54,171 nt of DNA from Acidobacteriota bacterium (GTDB lineage: Bacteria; Acidobacteriota; Terriglobia; Terriglobales; Acidobacteriaceae). Under the pieces are notes generated by a model that was not told the origin of the DNA, did no database searches, and saw only the letters and a list, made by a program, of their open reading frames with translations. Both the position numbers and the translations under genes were made by a program. Shown here piece after piece: positions 7,529 to 16,108 of this stretch (positions are counted from its first letter, which is position 1; every line of letters begins with the position of its first letter). The DNA lies in contig JAGWRX010000185.1 of assembly GCA_028876395.1 (NCBI GenBank), positions 1-54,171 of the forward strand, given 5' to 3'.

Positions 7529-8722
7529 TTAGTCTTTGGCGAAGCTGTGTACGCGCGGTACGCGGTCAGCCGGTACAGGCAGGGCAGGGAAGGCTGCGTG
7601 AGGCTCGCTCTGGTACCAGTACGCCGTCGAGTAGAAATCGTCGGAGCGGTGGTTAGCGTGGCCGTGCTCCATGGTCACGCGAATCGACTTGTCAAAGGTG
7701 ATGGGGCTCTCCGTGTGCCAGCGATACAGGCAATAGCGGCCGCCGATCCGCTCCGGATTCACAATGTGAGGCGCGCCATTGTGCGGGTAGGCAAAGGGCT
7801 GGCCGCCAAAGTCCCACGCCCCGTTGTAGTAGTCCTCGGTGCCGGTTCCGTTGATGGTCGGCATCATGTCGCCGTCAATGAAGATCATGTCGTCGCCCTC
7901 GCCGAACCAGCCGTCCTGGTTTTGAAGAACGGCATGCGTTACGCCCACAAAGTGTCCTCTGCCCTCGGCTTCAAGAAAGACGTAGTTGTCTTCGCCACTC
8001 AGATTTTTCTTGTCGTTGATTGCAGGGACGTACTCGTTGGTCCAGTTACTGGTCCAGCCTTTGCAGGGTGCGGCCTGGCGGTATTGCGCATGAAAGCGGC
8101 CCAGATTGCCCGGCAGGCCGGGGAGTGCGACGTAATCGACGGCGTAGTAGAGGCTGTCTGTGCGGACCGTGCCCTCATTGGTGAGCGTGACGCGCGCAGA
8201 GTTGGCAAACGGCATTTGAAAGTAGGCATTGAGCGCCTTGATTGGCGCTACGGCCAGCAGGGCCGACTGGTAGACGAAATACTCGCCCAGGCCAAGGCCG
8301 AAGAAGTCGCCGATGGGAACCTCGACCGAGGGTGCGGATTCGCCGTCCCACCAGGCGCGCAGCACGAGGTTCTTCAGGTGCATGGGGTCGGGCGAGTTGA
8401 TGGTGAACCAGAGATGCGTCACCACGCCTGCGCCGGTGATGTCGAGCAGCGTTGCCGCCTTGCCCGGCTCCACGGGCACAGCATCGTTGTTGCCGCCCGT
8501 GCGGTCCCAGCTTGAGGAGCGGCGCGTTTTGTAATCGCGCAGGCGGGCCAGTGCGAACAGTTCCTCCGGCCCTGCGGGCTCCTGCGGGGCGGGCGGCCCG
8601 GCCGCGGCATGCGCAGCGCCGAGGCCCAGCAGGGTCGAAGCGGAAACCCCGGCGACGGAAGCCACGGCGCCCAGCACCCTGCGCCGCGAAGGGGATGTCT
8701 GATTAGAGCCAGTGGATTGCAT
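7529..8722 (-). CDS. Tat-exported DUF2961 / GH172 family protein
   Basis: 397 residues. The N-terminus has a Tat signal (SRRRVLGAVASVAG, then a hydrophobic run to AHA). The mature part is a DUF2961 domain: RDYKTRRSSSWDRTGGNNDAVPV near the start, then VVTHLWFTI, the conserved IPIGDFFG-like VPIGDFFGLGLGEYF and NGTGTEDYYNGAWDFGG. Characterised members (GH172) hydrolyse alpha-D-fructofuranosides or alpha-D-arabinofuranosides, acting as oligomers of beta-jelly-roll subunits; the substrate here is not predictable. The ATG at 8722 is preferred to the one at 8827 because AAGGAG precedes it and it begins the Tat signal. Divergent from the Nramp gene. Confidence 0.87.
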   Translation of the reverse strand: MQSTGSNQTSPSRRRVLGAVASVAGVSASTLLGLGAAHAAAGPPAPQEPAGPEELFALARLRDYKTRRSSSWDRTGGNNDAVPVEPGKAATLLDITGAGVVTHLWFTINSPDPMHLKNLVLRAWWDGESAPSVEVPIGDFFGLGLGEYFVYQSALLAVAPIKALNAYFQMPFANSARVTLTNEGTVRTDSLYYAVDYVALPGLPGNLGRFHAQYRQAAPCKGWTSNWTNEYVPAINDKKNLSGEDNYVFLEAEGRGHFVGVTHAVLQNQDGWFGEGDDMIFIDGDMMPTINGTGTEDYYNGAWDFGGQPFAYPHNGAPHIVNPERIGGRYCLYRWHTESPITFDKSIRVTMEHGHANHRSDDFYSTAYWYQSEPHAAFPALPVPADRVPRVHSFAKD

Positions 8723-8902
8723 GAGTAACTCCTTCAGGCAGGCAACGGTCAAAGCGTGTTGTAGTCGCGCGCGCCGGGGCCTGTCAAGTTTCGTACAGCG
8801 CCGCGCATCGAGGGTCATGACGGGCAAGTTTCACGCCTTGCGGCCTCTCCTGTTATGGTCAAAAAGAAAGTCTGTATGAATCCCCCATAGGAACCCTCGT
8901 GC

Positions 8903-10153
8903 ATGTGGAAGCGTTGGCGAATCCGGATACTGCTGTTTATGGCCGTCCTCGGCCCCGGATTCATTACAGCCAATGTGGATAACGACTCCGGCGGCATCCT
9001 TACCTACTCCCAGGCAGGCGCGCAGTACGGTTACACGCTGCTGTGGATGATGATTCCCATCACCCTTGCGCTGATCGTGGTGCAGGAGATGTGCGCCCGC
9101 ATGGGCGTGGTCACCGGCAAGGGGTTGAGCGACCTGATCCGCGAGGAGTTCGGGTTGCGGCTCACCTTCGTGTTGATGTTGATGCTGGTCGTGGTCAACT
9201 ACACCAACGTGGTCACGGAGTTCATCGGCATCGCCGGCTCGCTGCGCCTGTTCCATCTCACCAAGTTCATCTCGGTACCGTTATGCGCCGCGCTTGTGTG
9301 GTTCATGGTGGTGCGCGGCAACTACAAGAGCACTGAGAAGATATTTCTTATCGCCTCGGTTGTCTATATCGCATACATCTTTGCCGGTGTGCTGTCGCAG
9401 CCCAGCTGGCACGATGCGCTGCTGGCCACTGTTCAGCTGCCGCAGAAGTCCGTCTGGCGCGACAAGGCGTATATGTACATGGCCATCGGCGTGGTCGGCA
9501 CCACCATTGCCCCATGGATGCAGTTCTACCTGCAGTCGTCGATTGTCGAGAAGGGGATTCGGGTCAAGGATTACGGAGCCTCGCGACTGGATGTCATCGT
9601 CGGCAGTTTCTTTACCGATCTGGTGGCATGGTTCATCGTGGTGGCGTGCGCGGCCACGCTCTATGTGCATGGCATGGGATCGATTCAGGTGGCCTCGGAC
9701 GCGGCTGAAGCCATGCGCCCGCTGGCCGGCGATTACGCCTTCCTGCTGTTCGCCTTCGGTCTCTTCAATGCGTCGTTATTCGCAGCGTCGATTCTGCCGC
9801 TCTCCACGGCGTACACCGTCTGCGAAGGATTGGGCGTTGAGTCGGGCGTGGACAAGAACTTCAAGGAAGCGCCGTTCTTCTACTGGCTCTACACGCTGCT
9901 GATTGTCGGCGTCGCTGTCACGGTCCTGGTGCTGCCCGACGCGCAACTGATCAACTTCGCCATCCTCTCGCAGGTGCTCAACGGGGTTCTGCTCCCCGTG
10001 GTCATCATTCTGATGCTGCTGCTCATCAATCGCCGCGACCTGATGGGCGAGCATAAGAACTCGCGCCTCTGGAACGTGATCGCGTGGGGAACCAGCATCA
10101 TTGTGATCGGCATGACGCTGGTGATGCTGTGGGGAATGATGCCGTGGCATTGA
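8903..10153 (+). CDS. Nramp (SLC11) superfamily divalent metal transporter, non-canonical motifs
   Basis: 416 residues with about 11 hydrophobic helices, beginning with GPGFITANVDNDSGGILTYS. The fold is that of LeuT-type Nramp carriers, which import divalent metal with protons. The two metal-binding motifs deviate: the helix-1 DPGN is DNDSGG (26-31) and the helix-6 MPH is replaced by APWMQ (203-207), so the Met ligand that gives Mn/Fe selectivity is missing. Nramp-related Mg2+ transporters are known to lack that Met, so Mg2+ or another ion is possible. The ribosome site is weak. The soluble MgtE_N/CBS protein at 3828 may be a functional partner (inference). Confidence 0.85.
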   Translation: MWKRWRIRILLFMAVLGPGFITANVDNDSGGILTYSQAGAQYGYTLLWMMIPITLALIVVQEMCARMGVVTGKGLSDLIREEFGLRLTFVLMLMLVVVNYTNVVTEFIGIAGSLRLFHLTKFISVPLCAALVWFMVVRGNYKSTEKIFLIASVVYIAYIFAGVLSQPSWHDALLATVQLPQKSVWRDKAYMYMAIGVVGTTIAPWMQFYLQSSIVEKGIRVKDYGASRLDVIVGSFFTDLVAWFIVVACAATLYVHGMGSIQVASDAAEAMRPLAGDYAFLLFAFGLFNASLFAASILPLSTAYTVCEGLGVESGVDKNFKEAPFFYWLYTLLIVGVAVTVLVLPDAQLINFAILSQVLNGVLLPVVIILMLLLINRRDLMGEHKNSRLWNVIAWGTSIIVIGMTLVMLWGMMPWH

Positions 10154-10193
10154 GGACCGAAAGGCGCAAGACACGCTTCGCGGAATGCGCGGC

Positions 10194-10616
10194 CTAAAGC
10201 AATTTTCCGGCGGCAAGATCGCGAATCAGTCCACGGTCTGCGGCCAGAAAATCATAACTTGGCAGGTCCCGCAGCTTGACCCAGCGGTACTGATGGAAGA
10301 TACGGTTCTGCAATTCGCCGGTGAACTCGGGCACAGCAAAAAACTGAAGATCCACCGCGCCGCCGTGGCGGTAGTTATGACGGATGCGGATAACGCGTGG
10401 ACCGATAACGGCGTGAATGCCCAGTTCCTCATCCAACTCCCGGGCCAGGGCCTGCTCGGGGGTCTCGCCGGGCTCAATCTTGCCGCCGGGGAACTCCCAC
10501 TGCAGCGCCATCGGCTGGTCAGGCCGGCGCTGGCAGATCAGTATCTCGCCGCCGCGGACGATCAGCGCAGCCGCCACAAAGCGCAGTGCGGGGCCGCCAG
10601 GTCGAGGATTGGACAT
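10194..10616 (-). CDS. Nudix hydrolase, MutT-like
   Basis: 140 residues, cytosolic. The Nudix box is complete at about 44-67 (GGKIEPGETPEQALARELDEELGI) and is preceded by the MutT-type strand VAAALIVRGGEILICQRRPDQPMALQWEFPGG. Enzymes of this type hydrolyse 8-oxo-dGTP or related nucleotides to limit mutation; the QWEFPGGK segment favours this over ADP-ribose substrates. The start at 10616 gives the usual family length; the upstream in-frame ATG at 10808 overlaps the HAD gene's end. It lies 132 bases downstream of the HAD gene on the same strand. Confidence 0.9.
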   Translation of the reverse strand: MSNPRPGGPALRFVAAALIVRGGEILICQRRPDQPMALQWEFPGGKIEPGETPEQALARELDEELGIHAVIGPRVIRIRHNYRHGGAVDLQFFAVPEFTGELQNRIFHQYRWVKLRDLPSYDFLAADRGLIRDLAAGKLL

Positions 10617-10747
10617 GGATTGGCTTTCTTCCACATCTCCAGTGTAATCGCCCTGAAAGGGGTGCAAATCGAACCGCCTCCTGCCTGCTTTGGTGCGGTG
10701 AAAAACCGGCCACTGCGTTTTCTCAACCGCACCTCGGCAATGCGGAC

Positions 10748-11494
10748 CTATTCGCCGCCCACTGCGGCCTCGGTGTCCTCGGCTGCGGCCGGGCGGAAGT
10801 ATCCCCATCCATTCTTTGCCGCCGCTTCAAGCAGGGCAGGGGACGGGTTGACCGGAAATGCGTTTGCGGCAATCTTCAACATGGCGAGGTCGTGGATGGA
10901 GTTGCCGAAGACCGCATCGGGGCGGGTGAGCCCAACGCGGGCCAGGGCGGCAGCTTTGCCCTCTCCGGTTGGCACATCGACAAGTTCGCTGGTGATGATG
11001 CCGTCCGCGACTGCCACTTCGGCGGCCAGGATATGCTCTTCCGGGATGCCGAAGTCGCGCACGCCCTCAGCGACGACCCACTTGTTGGTTGAGCTTACTG
11101 CCCAGAGTTCTACGCCTGTCTTGCGCAACTCAGCCACCAGCCGTGCCATCTCGGCGAACGCGCGGCCGCGCACGAACCCGTCCACATATTTCGCGGCAGC
11201 GGCCCGCAGCTCCTGCTCGCGGAGTCCAGCGTAGATCTGCACCATCTCGCCGCAAATCCGGGCTTCATTGATGCTCCCGGCCAGATACGCCCGGTAGCTT
11301 GTATCGATCCAGTCGCTCGCTGACCGCGATACCAGACCCTGCTCCAGCGACCAGACCATGAAGCCGTAGCCTGAGTCGCCGCCCCACAGCGTTCCATCGC
11401 AGTCGAAAACAGCAACCCTTGGTTTACTACTGAGGACCAGCCGCTCAAATTCCTGCGCGGTCCACTTGTGAATGTCAATCTGCGTAGACGTCAA
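10748..11494 (-). CDS. HAD-IB family phosphatase (phosphoserine-phosphatase-like)
   Basis: 248 residues, cytosolic. HAD motif I is VFDCDGTLW (Asp31 nucleophile, Asp33 acid/base), motif II is WAVSSTN, the Lys is in GEGKAAAL, and motif III is FGNSIHDLAML. Motif III normally reads GDSxxD; here the first acidic residue is Asn, which is tolerated in some members. The helical cap between motifs I and II points to subfamily IB, which includes phosphoserine and other small-molecule phosphatases. The substrate is not predictable from the sequence. Probably transcribed ahead of the Nudix gene. Confidence 0.84.
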   Translation of the reverse strand: MTSTQIDIHKWTAQEFERLVLSSKPRVAVFDCDGTLWGGDSGYGFMVWSLEQGLVSRSASDWIDTSYRAYLAGSINEARICGEMVQIYAGLREQELRAAAAKYVDGFVRGRAFAEMARLVAELRKTGVELWAVSSTNKWVVAEGVRDFGIPEEHILAAEVAVADGIITSELVDVPTGEGKAAALARVGLTRPDAVFGNSIHDLAMLKIAANAFPVNPSPALLEAAAKNGWGYFRPAAAEDTEAAVGGE

Positions 11495-11719
11495 ACGCTC
11501 CTCGATTCTGCCCGATACATCCTTCCAACTCTATTCTCTTCCAAAGGGGTCATGTTTTGCACGTCAACGCATCATGAAGAATCCTGTTTCATACTCAGGG
11601 ACCATTGCGGGCGGCGGACGGAAGAGCGCCTTCCGGCGGGCTTGCCCGGTTTGCATCAGGGCGTACTGCCCTGCTATACGTGCAGAAGGATGACTCAAGA
11701 TTCAATGGGAGATAATCTG

Positions 11720-12226
11720 ATGCGACGTGGATGCAGTGCGCGAATGATTCCGTTTGCGGCGCTTGCTTTATTCATGGTTCTTTTTGCCGCTCCGCAATGC
11801 CGTGCGCAGTTCTCCAGCGGCGAGGCATCATCGGCCAGCGCGCTTTCCATTTCTCAGGCCCAGCTCATTCAGCCTGAAGCGTTGAACCGTCTTCTGCAGG
11901 CTGCCGAAGCAGGCAGGCCCCTGGTGCTTCAAGTAGGTTCGCATGTCATGTTTGCCGAGGCGCATATTCCGGGCTCCATTTATGCAGGGCCCGGCTCCCA
12001 GTCCGACGGCCTGCAGTTGCTCGCAAGCAAGGTGGCCTCGACACCCAAGAATAAATTTATTGTGATTTATTGCGGCTGCTGTCCGTGGAGTCACTGCCCC
12101 AACATCGGTCCCGCTTTCAAGCGGCTGCATGATCTTGGCTTCACCAACGTGAAGGCGCTCTACATCGCCAACAACTTCGGCGCCGACTGGGTGTCGAAAG
12201 GCTACCGCGTTGACCACGGCCAGTAG
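11720..12226 (+). CDS. Secreted rhodanese-like protein with Cys-rich active loop
   Basis: 168 residues. A signal peptide is present (about 1-30, ending CRAQ). The rest is a single rhodanese domain with the motif AHIPGSIYAGPGS and a catalytic loop FIVIYCGCCPWSHCPN, i.e. Cys118, Cys120, Cys121 and Cys126. A normal rhodanese has one loop Cys that carries sulfane sulfur; four Cys suggest a thiol-relay or metal-binding variant. The start at 11720 is taken because GGGAGATAATCTG precedes it and it begins the signal peptide; ATGs at 11705 and 11690 are also in frame. The stop is 23 bases before the ATG of the TlpA-like gene, so both may act together in the periplasm. Confidence 0.82.
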   Translation: MRRGCSARMIPFAALALFMVLFAAPQCRAQFSSGEASSASALSISQAQLIQPEALNRLLQAAEAGRPLVLQVGSHVMFAEAHIPGSIYAGPGSQSDGLQLLASKVASTPKNKFIVIYCGCCPWSHCPNIGPAFKRLHDLGFTNVKALYIANNFGADWVSKGYRVDHGQ

Positions 12227-12251
12227 ACCAAACCGCATCGCGCAATCTGCG

Positions 12252-12758
12252 ATGCATCGCAGACTGCGCACGGGGCTGCTTGCGGCGTGGGTGCTGGCGG
12301 CAGGCGCTTTGTACGCGGCGCCGGCGCAGGATGCGCTTCTTCACAAACAAGCCCCCGCATTTGACCGCAAAGATTTGAACGGCAAACGGGTTGACCTTAA
12401 TGCCTATCGTGGCAAGGTCGTGCTGCTCAACTTCTGGGCCACGTGGTGCGGGCCGTGCCAAGTGGAGCTGCCTCGCTTTTCCGCATGGCAAAAGCAGTAC
12501 GGCCCAGCCGGCCTGCAGGTGATTGCCGCATCGATGGACGATGAATCCACCGGCGTCCGCCCCGTGGTCCGCAAGCTCAAGCTCGATTTTCCCGTTGTCA
12601 TGGGCGATGAAAAACTGGGAACCCTGTACGGCGGTGTTCTCGGACTTCCTGTTACGTTTCTCATTGGCCGCGACGGCAAGGTGGATGCGCGGATCGACGG
12701 CGGCGCCGATCTCCATGCGATGGAAAGCAGGATCAAGCAACTGCTCGCGCAACACTGA
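12252..12758 (+). CDS. TlpA-like thiol-disulfide oxidoreductase
   Basis: 168 residues from the ATG at 12252. A signal sequence (RLRTGLLAAWVLAAGALYAAPA) precedes a thioredoxin-fold domain with the active site FWATWCGPC (Cys66, Cys69) and the cis-Pro motif GLPVTFLIG. Such periplasmic proteins reduce target disulfides, for instance in cytochrome c or copper-site assembly. An in-frame TTG at 12210 would overlap the rhodanese gene by 17 bases and has a GAAAGG upstream; it would allow translational coupling but adds a polar stretch before the signal. Forms a two-gene unit with the rhodanese-like gene. Confidence 0.87.
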   Translation: MHRRLRTGLLAAWVLAAGALYAAPAQDALLHKQAPAFDRKDLNGKRVDLNAYRGKVVLLNFWATWCGPCQVELPRFSAWQKQYGPAGLQVIAASMDDESTGVRPVVRKLKLDFPVVMGDEKLGTLYGGVLGLPVTFLIGRDGKVDARIDGGADLHAMESRIKQLLAQH

Positions 12759-12814
12759 TGGGCATACCATTTCGTGGGATTCCGATTTCCACGTGCGAGA
12801 ATAAATATCAATCA

Positions 12815-12848
12815 GACGAAGAACTGCATTTCATGCATTGACTTCGTC
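12815..12848. other. Imperfect hairpin between tlpA-like gene and next gene
   Basis: GACGAAG pairs with CTTCGTC around an inner TGCAT-TTC-ATGCA hairpin. There is no T run, so it is not a standard terminator. It sits in the 296-base gap 12759-13054, where I see nothing else convincing. Confidence 0.3.
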
Positions 12849-13054
12849 GCAAAGCACCACAGGAATCATGTTCAACCGGCCAATTTTCCCCGGCTCTCAC
12901 ACCTTTATCCTGCTGAAGCGTCAAACTCTTGATCTGGCTACCCAGTTGCCGGAACGGGAACCAGATACTCGCTCCATCCTTCCTCAGGTCGTCACTGGCC
13001 GCTGTTGTAAGGCGGATTCGATCTTCTCTGGAGTTTACATACCGAAGGTGCTAC

Positions 13055-13747
13055 GTGAATCGAAAGCTTGCGTATCTTTTTGTGTCTGCAATTTTTCTTT
13101 TAGCTCTGGCGGATCAGGTGTCCCTGGCCCAGGCGCGCATTGATCCCACTCTTCCTGAGGCGCCCTTGCCCCACAGGCGCGTCCTGTTGCTGTTTCCCGG
13201 CTATGAAACCGTGCAGGATCCCAACATCCCGGTCGCTCCGTTGAAGACAAAGCAGAAATTCGAAATGGCGTATCGCAAGACTGTGGATCCATCCTTCCTG
13301 ATCGAAGGGATGATGTTCGCGGGGTTCGATCAAGTTGCAAACTATGGCCCCGAGTATGGATCGGGCGCCGGGCCATTTGCGCAGCGATTCGGCTACAACG
13401 AAGCGAATCTTGCCTCGACGTTTTTGCTGACGGACGGCGTGTTGCCCACGATATTCCATCAGGACCCGCGCTTCTTTCGCAAAGGGCACGGCTCAGTTGG
13501 TTCCAGAGTATGGTGGGCCCTACGCAGCGAGGCAGTCGGATACAGCAATACCGGCACGGAAATGCCGAACTACTCCAACATGCTCGGCTTCGGTATGTCG
13601 ACCGCTCTCAGCAACGCCTACTCGCCTGACAGCAGCATCACCTTTCCGAAAACGATGGAGCGCTACGGCGTCAAGGTGGGTGTGAGTTTCGCGCTCAACA
13701 TCATGCGTGAGTTTGGTGGCGTGAGCCTGCCGGAAAAACATCAATAA
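13055..13747 (+). CDS. Hypothetical secreted protein
   Basis: 230 residues from GTG 13055 (GAAGG upstream). The N-terminus VNRKLAYLFVSAIFLLALADQVSLAQ is a signal peptide. The body contains FAGFDQVANYGPEYGSGAGPFAQRFGYNEANLAS, GVLPTIFHQDPRFFRKGHGS and RYGVKVGVSFALNIMREF. The pattern (Gly/Tyr/Phe-rich alternating stretches, DPRFF) resembles a group of envelope proteins I have seen repeatedly in Acidobacteriota genomes, with no assigned function. It may be a small outer-membrane-associated protein. No partner gene is evident. Confidence 0.7.
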   Translation: MNRKLAYLFVSAIFLLALADQVSLAQARIDPTLPEAPLPHRRVLLLFPGYETVQDPNIPVAPLKTKQKFEMAYRKTVDPSFLIEGMMFAGFDQVANYGPEYGSGAGPFAQRFGYNEANLASTFLLTDGVLPTIFHQDPRFFRKGHGSVGSRVWWALRSEAVGYSNTGTEMPNYSNMLGFGMSTALSNAYSPDSSITFPKTMERYGVKVGVSFALNIMREFGGVSLPEKHQ

Positions 13748-13866
13748 CCACGCAGAAGAGGATTCGCAGTCCGGGCAGTGAAGGTCGGGACGTGCTGGTT
13801 GCCGTAACAACGCTCCCGTTCCGCAATGCGTGTCCTGTTCGCCGCTCAATTTTCCCTTATGCGGAA

Positions 13867-13900
13867 AAGGCTGAAAGTTGCCCGGCTCAGCCTTCCGTTT
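13867..13900 (+). terminator. Possible terminator hairpin
   Basis: AAGGCTGA and TCAGCCTT form an 8-bp stem around a 12-base loop, 120 bases after the hypothetical gene. The following CCGTTTCC is a poor T run, so this is tentative. Confidence 0.35.
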
Positions 13901-13998
13901 CCACCGCCGATTTAGCTTCCCTGTGGGCCTACGTCGTTGATAACTAATAAGCTTATGATTCTAAAGGTATTGTATTGACCATGTTGATTCCTTGATGA

Positions 13999-15111
13999 AT
14001 GAGGTTCGACAACGTCCCCGCCGCCCTTAAGCGCCAGCGCCGCGCACTGATAATCGGGAGTGTGGAAGCCCGAGGTAATCTGCCGCTTCTGAAGGACTAC
14101 CAGGCCTATCTGCGCGTGGAGAAGGGGCTGCGCCCGTTGACCTGCGAGGCCTATGACAGCGATCTGAAGATTTTTGCCGAGTTCCTCGATACGCGCCACG
14201 GAACGCTGCTGACGGCTTCGCAGCAGGACATTGCGGCTTTCCTTGAGCACCTGCGCACTCACAGCATCGATTCCCGCTCGTCGGCGCGCAAGCTGAGTTG
14301 TCTGCGCGGCTTTTACAAGTGGCTGCTGCTGGACCGCCGCATTCATCATGATCCCACCGTGAATATTGAATCGCCGAAGGCATGGAAGGTGCTCCCCAAG
14401 TCGCTGGCCGAGCCCGAGGTGGGCGAGATGCTGGAGCGTGCTGCGATGACAGCGTCGCACCCCAAGGCCCAGGCCACCGAGCTGCGCGATTGCGCGATTC
14501 TGGAGCTGCTTTATGCGGGCGGTCTGCGCGTGTCCGAGGTGGCCACGCTCACCACTGGAGACCTGGCCCTCGATGCGGGACGCGTGCAGGTCAGGGGCAA
14601 AGGCGACAAGGAGCGCATTGTGCCGTTGGGGCGAAGCGCCGTTGAGGCCATTGAAAGGTATCTGCGCGAGGGGCGTCCGCATCTGGCGCGCATCAGCTCA
14701 AGCCGCCGGCCTGAGGCGAACCGGCCTGCAGCGGCGCGCCAGAGCGAGCCAAAGCAGGACGCCGTGCGGCTGTTTCTTTCTCTGCGCGGAATGCCGCTGA
14801 CGCGCCAGTGGATATGGCATCTGGTGAAGATGGCCAACAGCTCCGCCAGCCCGCACCGCCTGCGGCACAGCTGCGCGACGCACATGGTGGAGCACGGCGC
14901 CGATCTGCGCAGCGTTCAGCTTCTGCTGGGGCACGCAGACATCTCAACCACGCAGGTTTATACGCATCTGGCGCTGGGCCGGCTCAAGGCGGTCCATCGC
15001 ATGCATCATCCGCGCGCGGCGTTGAGGCCCGTGGCGGCTGAGGCAGCACCGGAGCAGGCAGACGACACCGCAATGGATGCGGAGCGGGAAACGCACAAGG
15101 AGACGGCATGA
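13999..15111 (+). CDS. Tyrosine recombinase, XerD-like
   Basis: 370 residues. The N-terminal SAM-like core-binding domain ([26 protein letters not shown]) is followed by the catalytic domain with the full set of residues: Arg in [12 protein letters not shown], Lys in [27 protein letters not shown] and Tyr in TTQVYTH (about residue 320). Such enzymes cut and rejoin DNA; XerC/D resolve chromosome dimers at dif. It is longer than XerD (about 300) owing to a linker of about 25 residues before the HRLRH motif ([12 protein letters not shown]...) and an acidic tail. The ATG at 13999 has no good ribosome site, so the start is uncertain. Its TGA overlaps the ATG of the next recombinase. Confidence 0.85.
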   Translation: MRFDNVPAALKRQRRALIIGSVEARGNLPLLKDYQAYLRVEKGLRPLTCEAYDSDLKIFAEFLDTRHGTLLTASQQDIAAFLEHLRTHSIDSRSSARKLSCLRGFYKWLLLDRRIHHDPTVNIESPKAWKVLPKSLAEPEVGEMLERAAMTASHPKAQATELRDCAILELLYAGGLRVSEVATLTTGDLALDAGRVQVRGKGDKERIVPLGRSAVEAIERYLREGRPHLARISSSRRPEANRPAAARQSEPKQDAVRLFLSLRGMPLTRQWIWHLVKMANSSASPHRLRHSCATHMVEHGADLRSVQLLLGHADISTTQVYTHLALGRLKAVHRMHHPRAALRPVAAEAAPEQADDTAMDAERETHKETA

Positions 15112-16085
15112 GCGCGACAACGGAGGCCGCGCCCACCACGGTGCTGAATGCGCTGGTGACCGGGTATCTGCGCATGCTGGCCAACGAGCGTGGAGCTTCG
15201 GCGCACACGCTGCGCGCGTATGAGCGCGAGCTGCGCGGCTTTGCCGCCTTCATCGCCGCGCAGTACGGCGGCGGGCAAACCGTCGATCGCATTGAGCACA
15301 CGCACATTCGCGCCTACCTTGGCACGCTTTACGAGCGCGGGCTCTCGAAGGCTTCGGCGGCACGGGCACTGGCGGCGATTCGCAGCTGGTTCAAGTGGCT
15401 GGCGCGCGCGGGGCATGTGGAGCAGAATGTGGCCTCGCTGGTGTCCACGCCGCGGCTGCCCAAACACCTGCCGCGCGTGCCCTCCATCGAGCAGATGAAC
15501 CGCGTGGTGGATACCGTGAGCAAAGATGCGGCAAGCTGGCCCGCGCGCGATAAAGCAATCGTGGAGCTGCTGTATGGCTGCGGCATCCGCAACGCGGAGC
15601 TGACGGGCCTGAACCTCGACGACATTCACTGGGCCAACGAAGCAATCCTGGTGCGCGGCAAAGGGCAGAAGCAGCGCTACGTGCCGCTGGGCGATGCGGC
15701 CGCATTGGCCCTGCGCGCCTATCTGGCGGAGCGCGCCGCTCGGCTGGACGCAAACAGAACGGCAAAGGGCCCGGCGACTCCGGCGTTGTTCGTCAATCTG
15801 CAGTTGCGGGGCCTGGATAAAGCCGGCGGCCAGGCGCGACTGACCACGCGCAGCGTGGGCCGCATCGTCAAGCGCATCGCCATCGTGCGCGGTCTTTCGG
15901 CCGATGTGCATCCGCACACCCTGCGCCATGCCTTTGGCACGCACCTGCTGGAAGAGGGCGCTGACCTGCGCGCCATTCAGGAATTGCTGGGCCACGAGCG
16001 GCTCTCGACCACGCAGCGTTATACGCAGCTCACCACCGCGCAATTGACACAGGTCTATGACCGCACGCACCCGCGCGCACGATAA
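15108..16085 (+). CDS. xerC: Tyrosine recombinase, XerC-like
   Basis: 325 residues, starting in the ATGA overlap with the preceding recombinase, so the two are translationally coupled. Core-binding domain at about 15-105 and catalytic domain with Arg in [12 protein letters not shown], Lys in [34 protein letters not shown] and Tyr in TTQRYTQ. Chromosome dimer resolution together with the XerD-like partner is the likely role. There are no phage or transposon genes nearby, which argues against a mobile-element integrase. Two Xer genes side by side is unusual compared with the dispersed xerC and xerD of many bacteria. Confidence 0.87.
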   Translation: MSATTEAAPTTVLNALVTGYLRMLANERGASAHTLRAYERELRGFAAFIAAQYGGGQTVDRIEHTHIRAYLGTLYERGLSKASAARALAAIRSWFKWLARAGHVEQNVASLVSTPRLPKHLPRVPSIEQMNRVVDTVSKDAASWPARDKAIVELLYGCGIRNAELTGLNLDDIHWANEAILVRGKGQKQRYVPLGDAAALALRAYLAERAARLDANRTAKGPATPALFVNLQLRGLDKAGGQARLTTRSVGRIVKRIAIVRGLSADVHPHTLRHAFGTHLLEEGADLRAIQELLGHERLSTTQRYTQLTTAQLTQVYDRTHPRAR

Positions 16086-16108
16086 ACCCGCGGCTGCGCT
16101 GGGCGGAA

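Noticed and set aside
7490..8515. Long plus-strand frame opposite the DUF2961 gene
   Set aside because: Its translation lacks any family feature and the minus strand holds a full Tat-DUF2961 protein; GC-rich codon bias leaves antisense frames open.
10185..11234. 349-codon plus-strand frame across the Nudix and HAD genes
   Set aside because: It spans two convincing minus-strand genes and has no domain of its own.
13999..16085. Integrative element marked by the two recombinases
   Set aside because: No att-like direct repeats, tRNA target, phage or conjugation genes are seen on either side.
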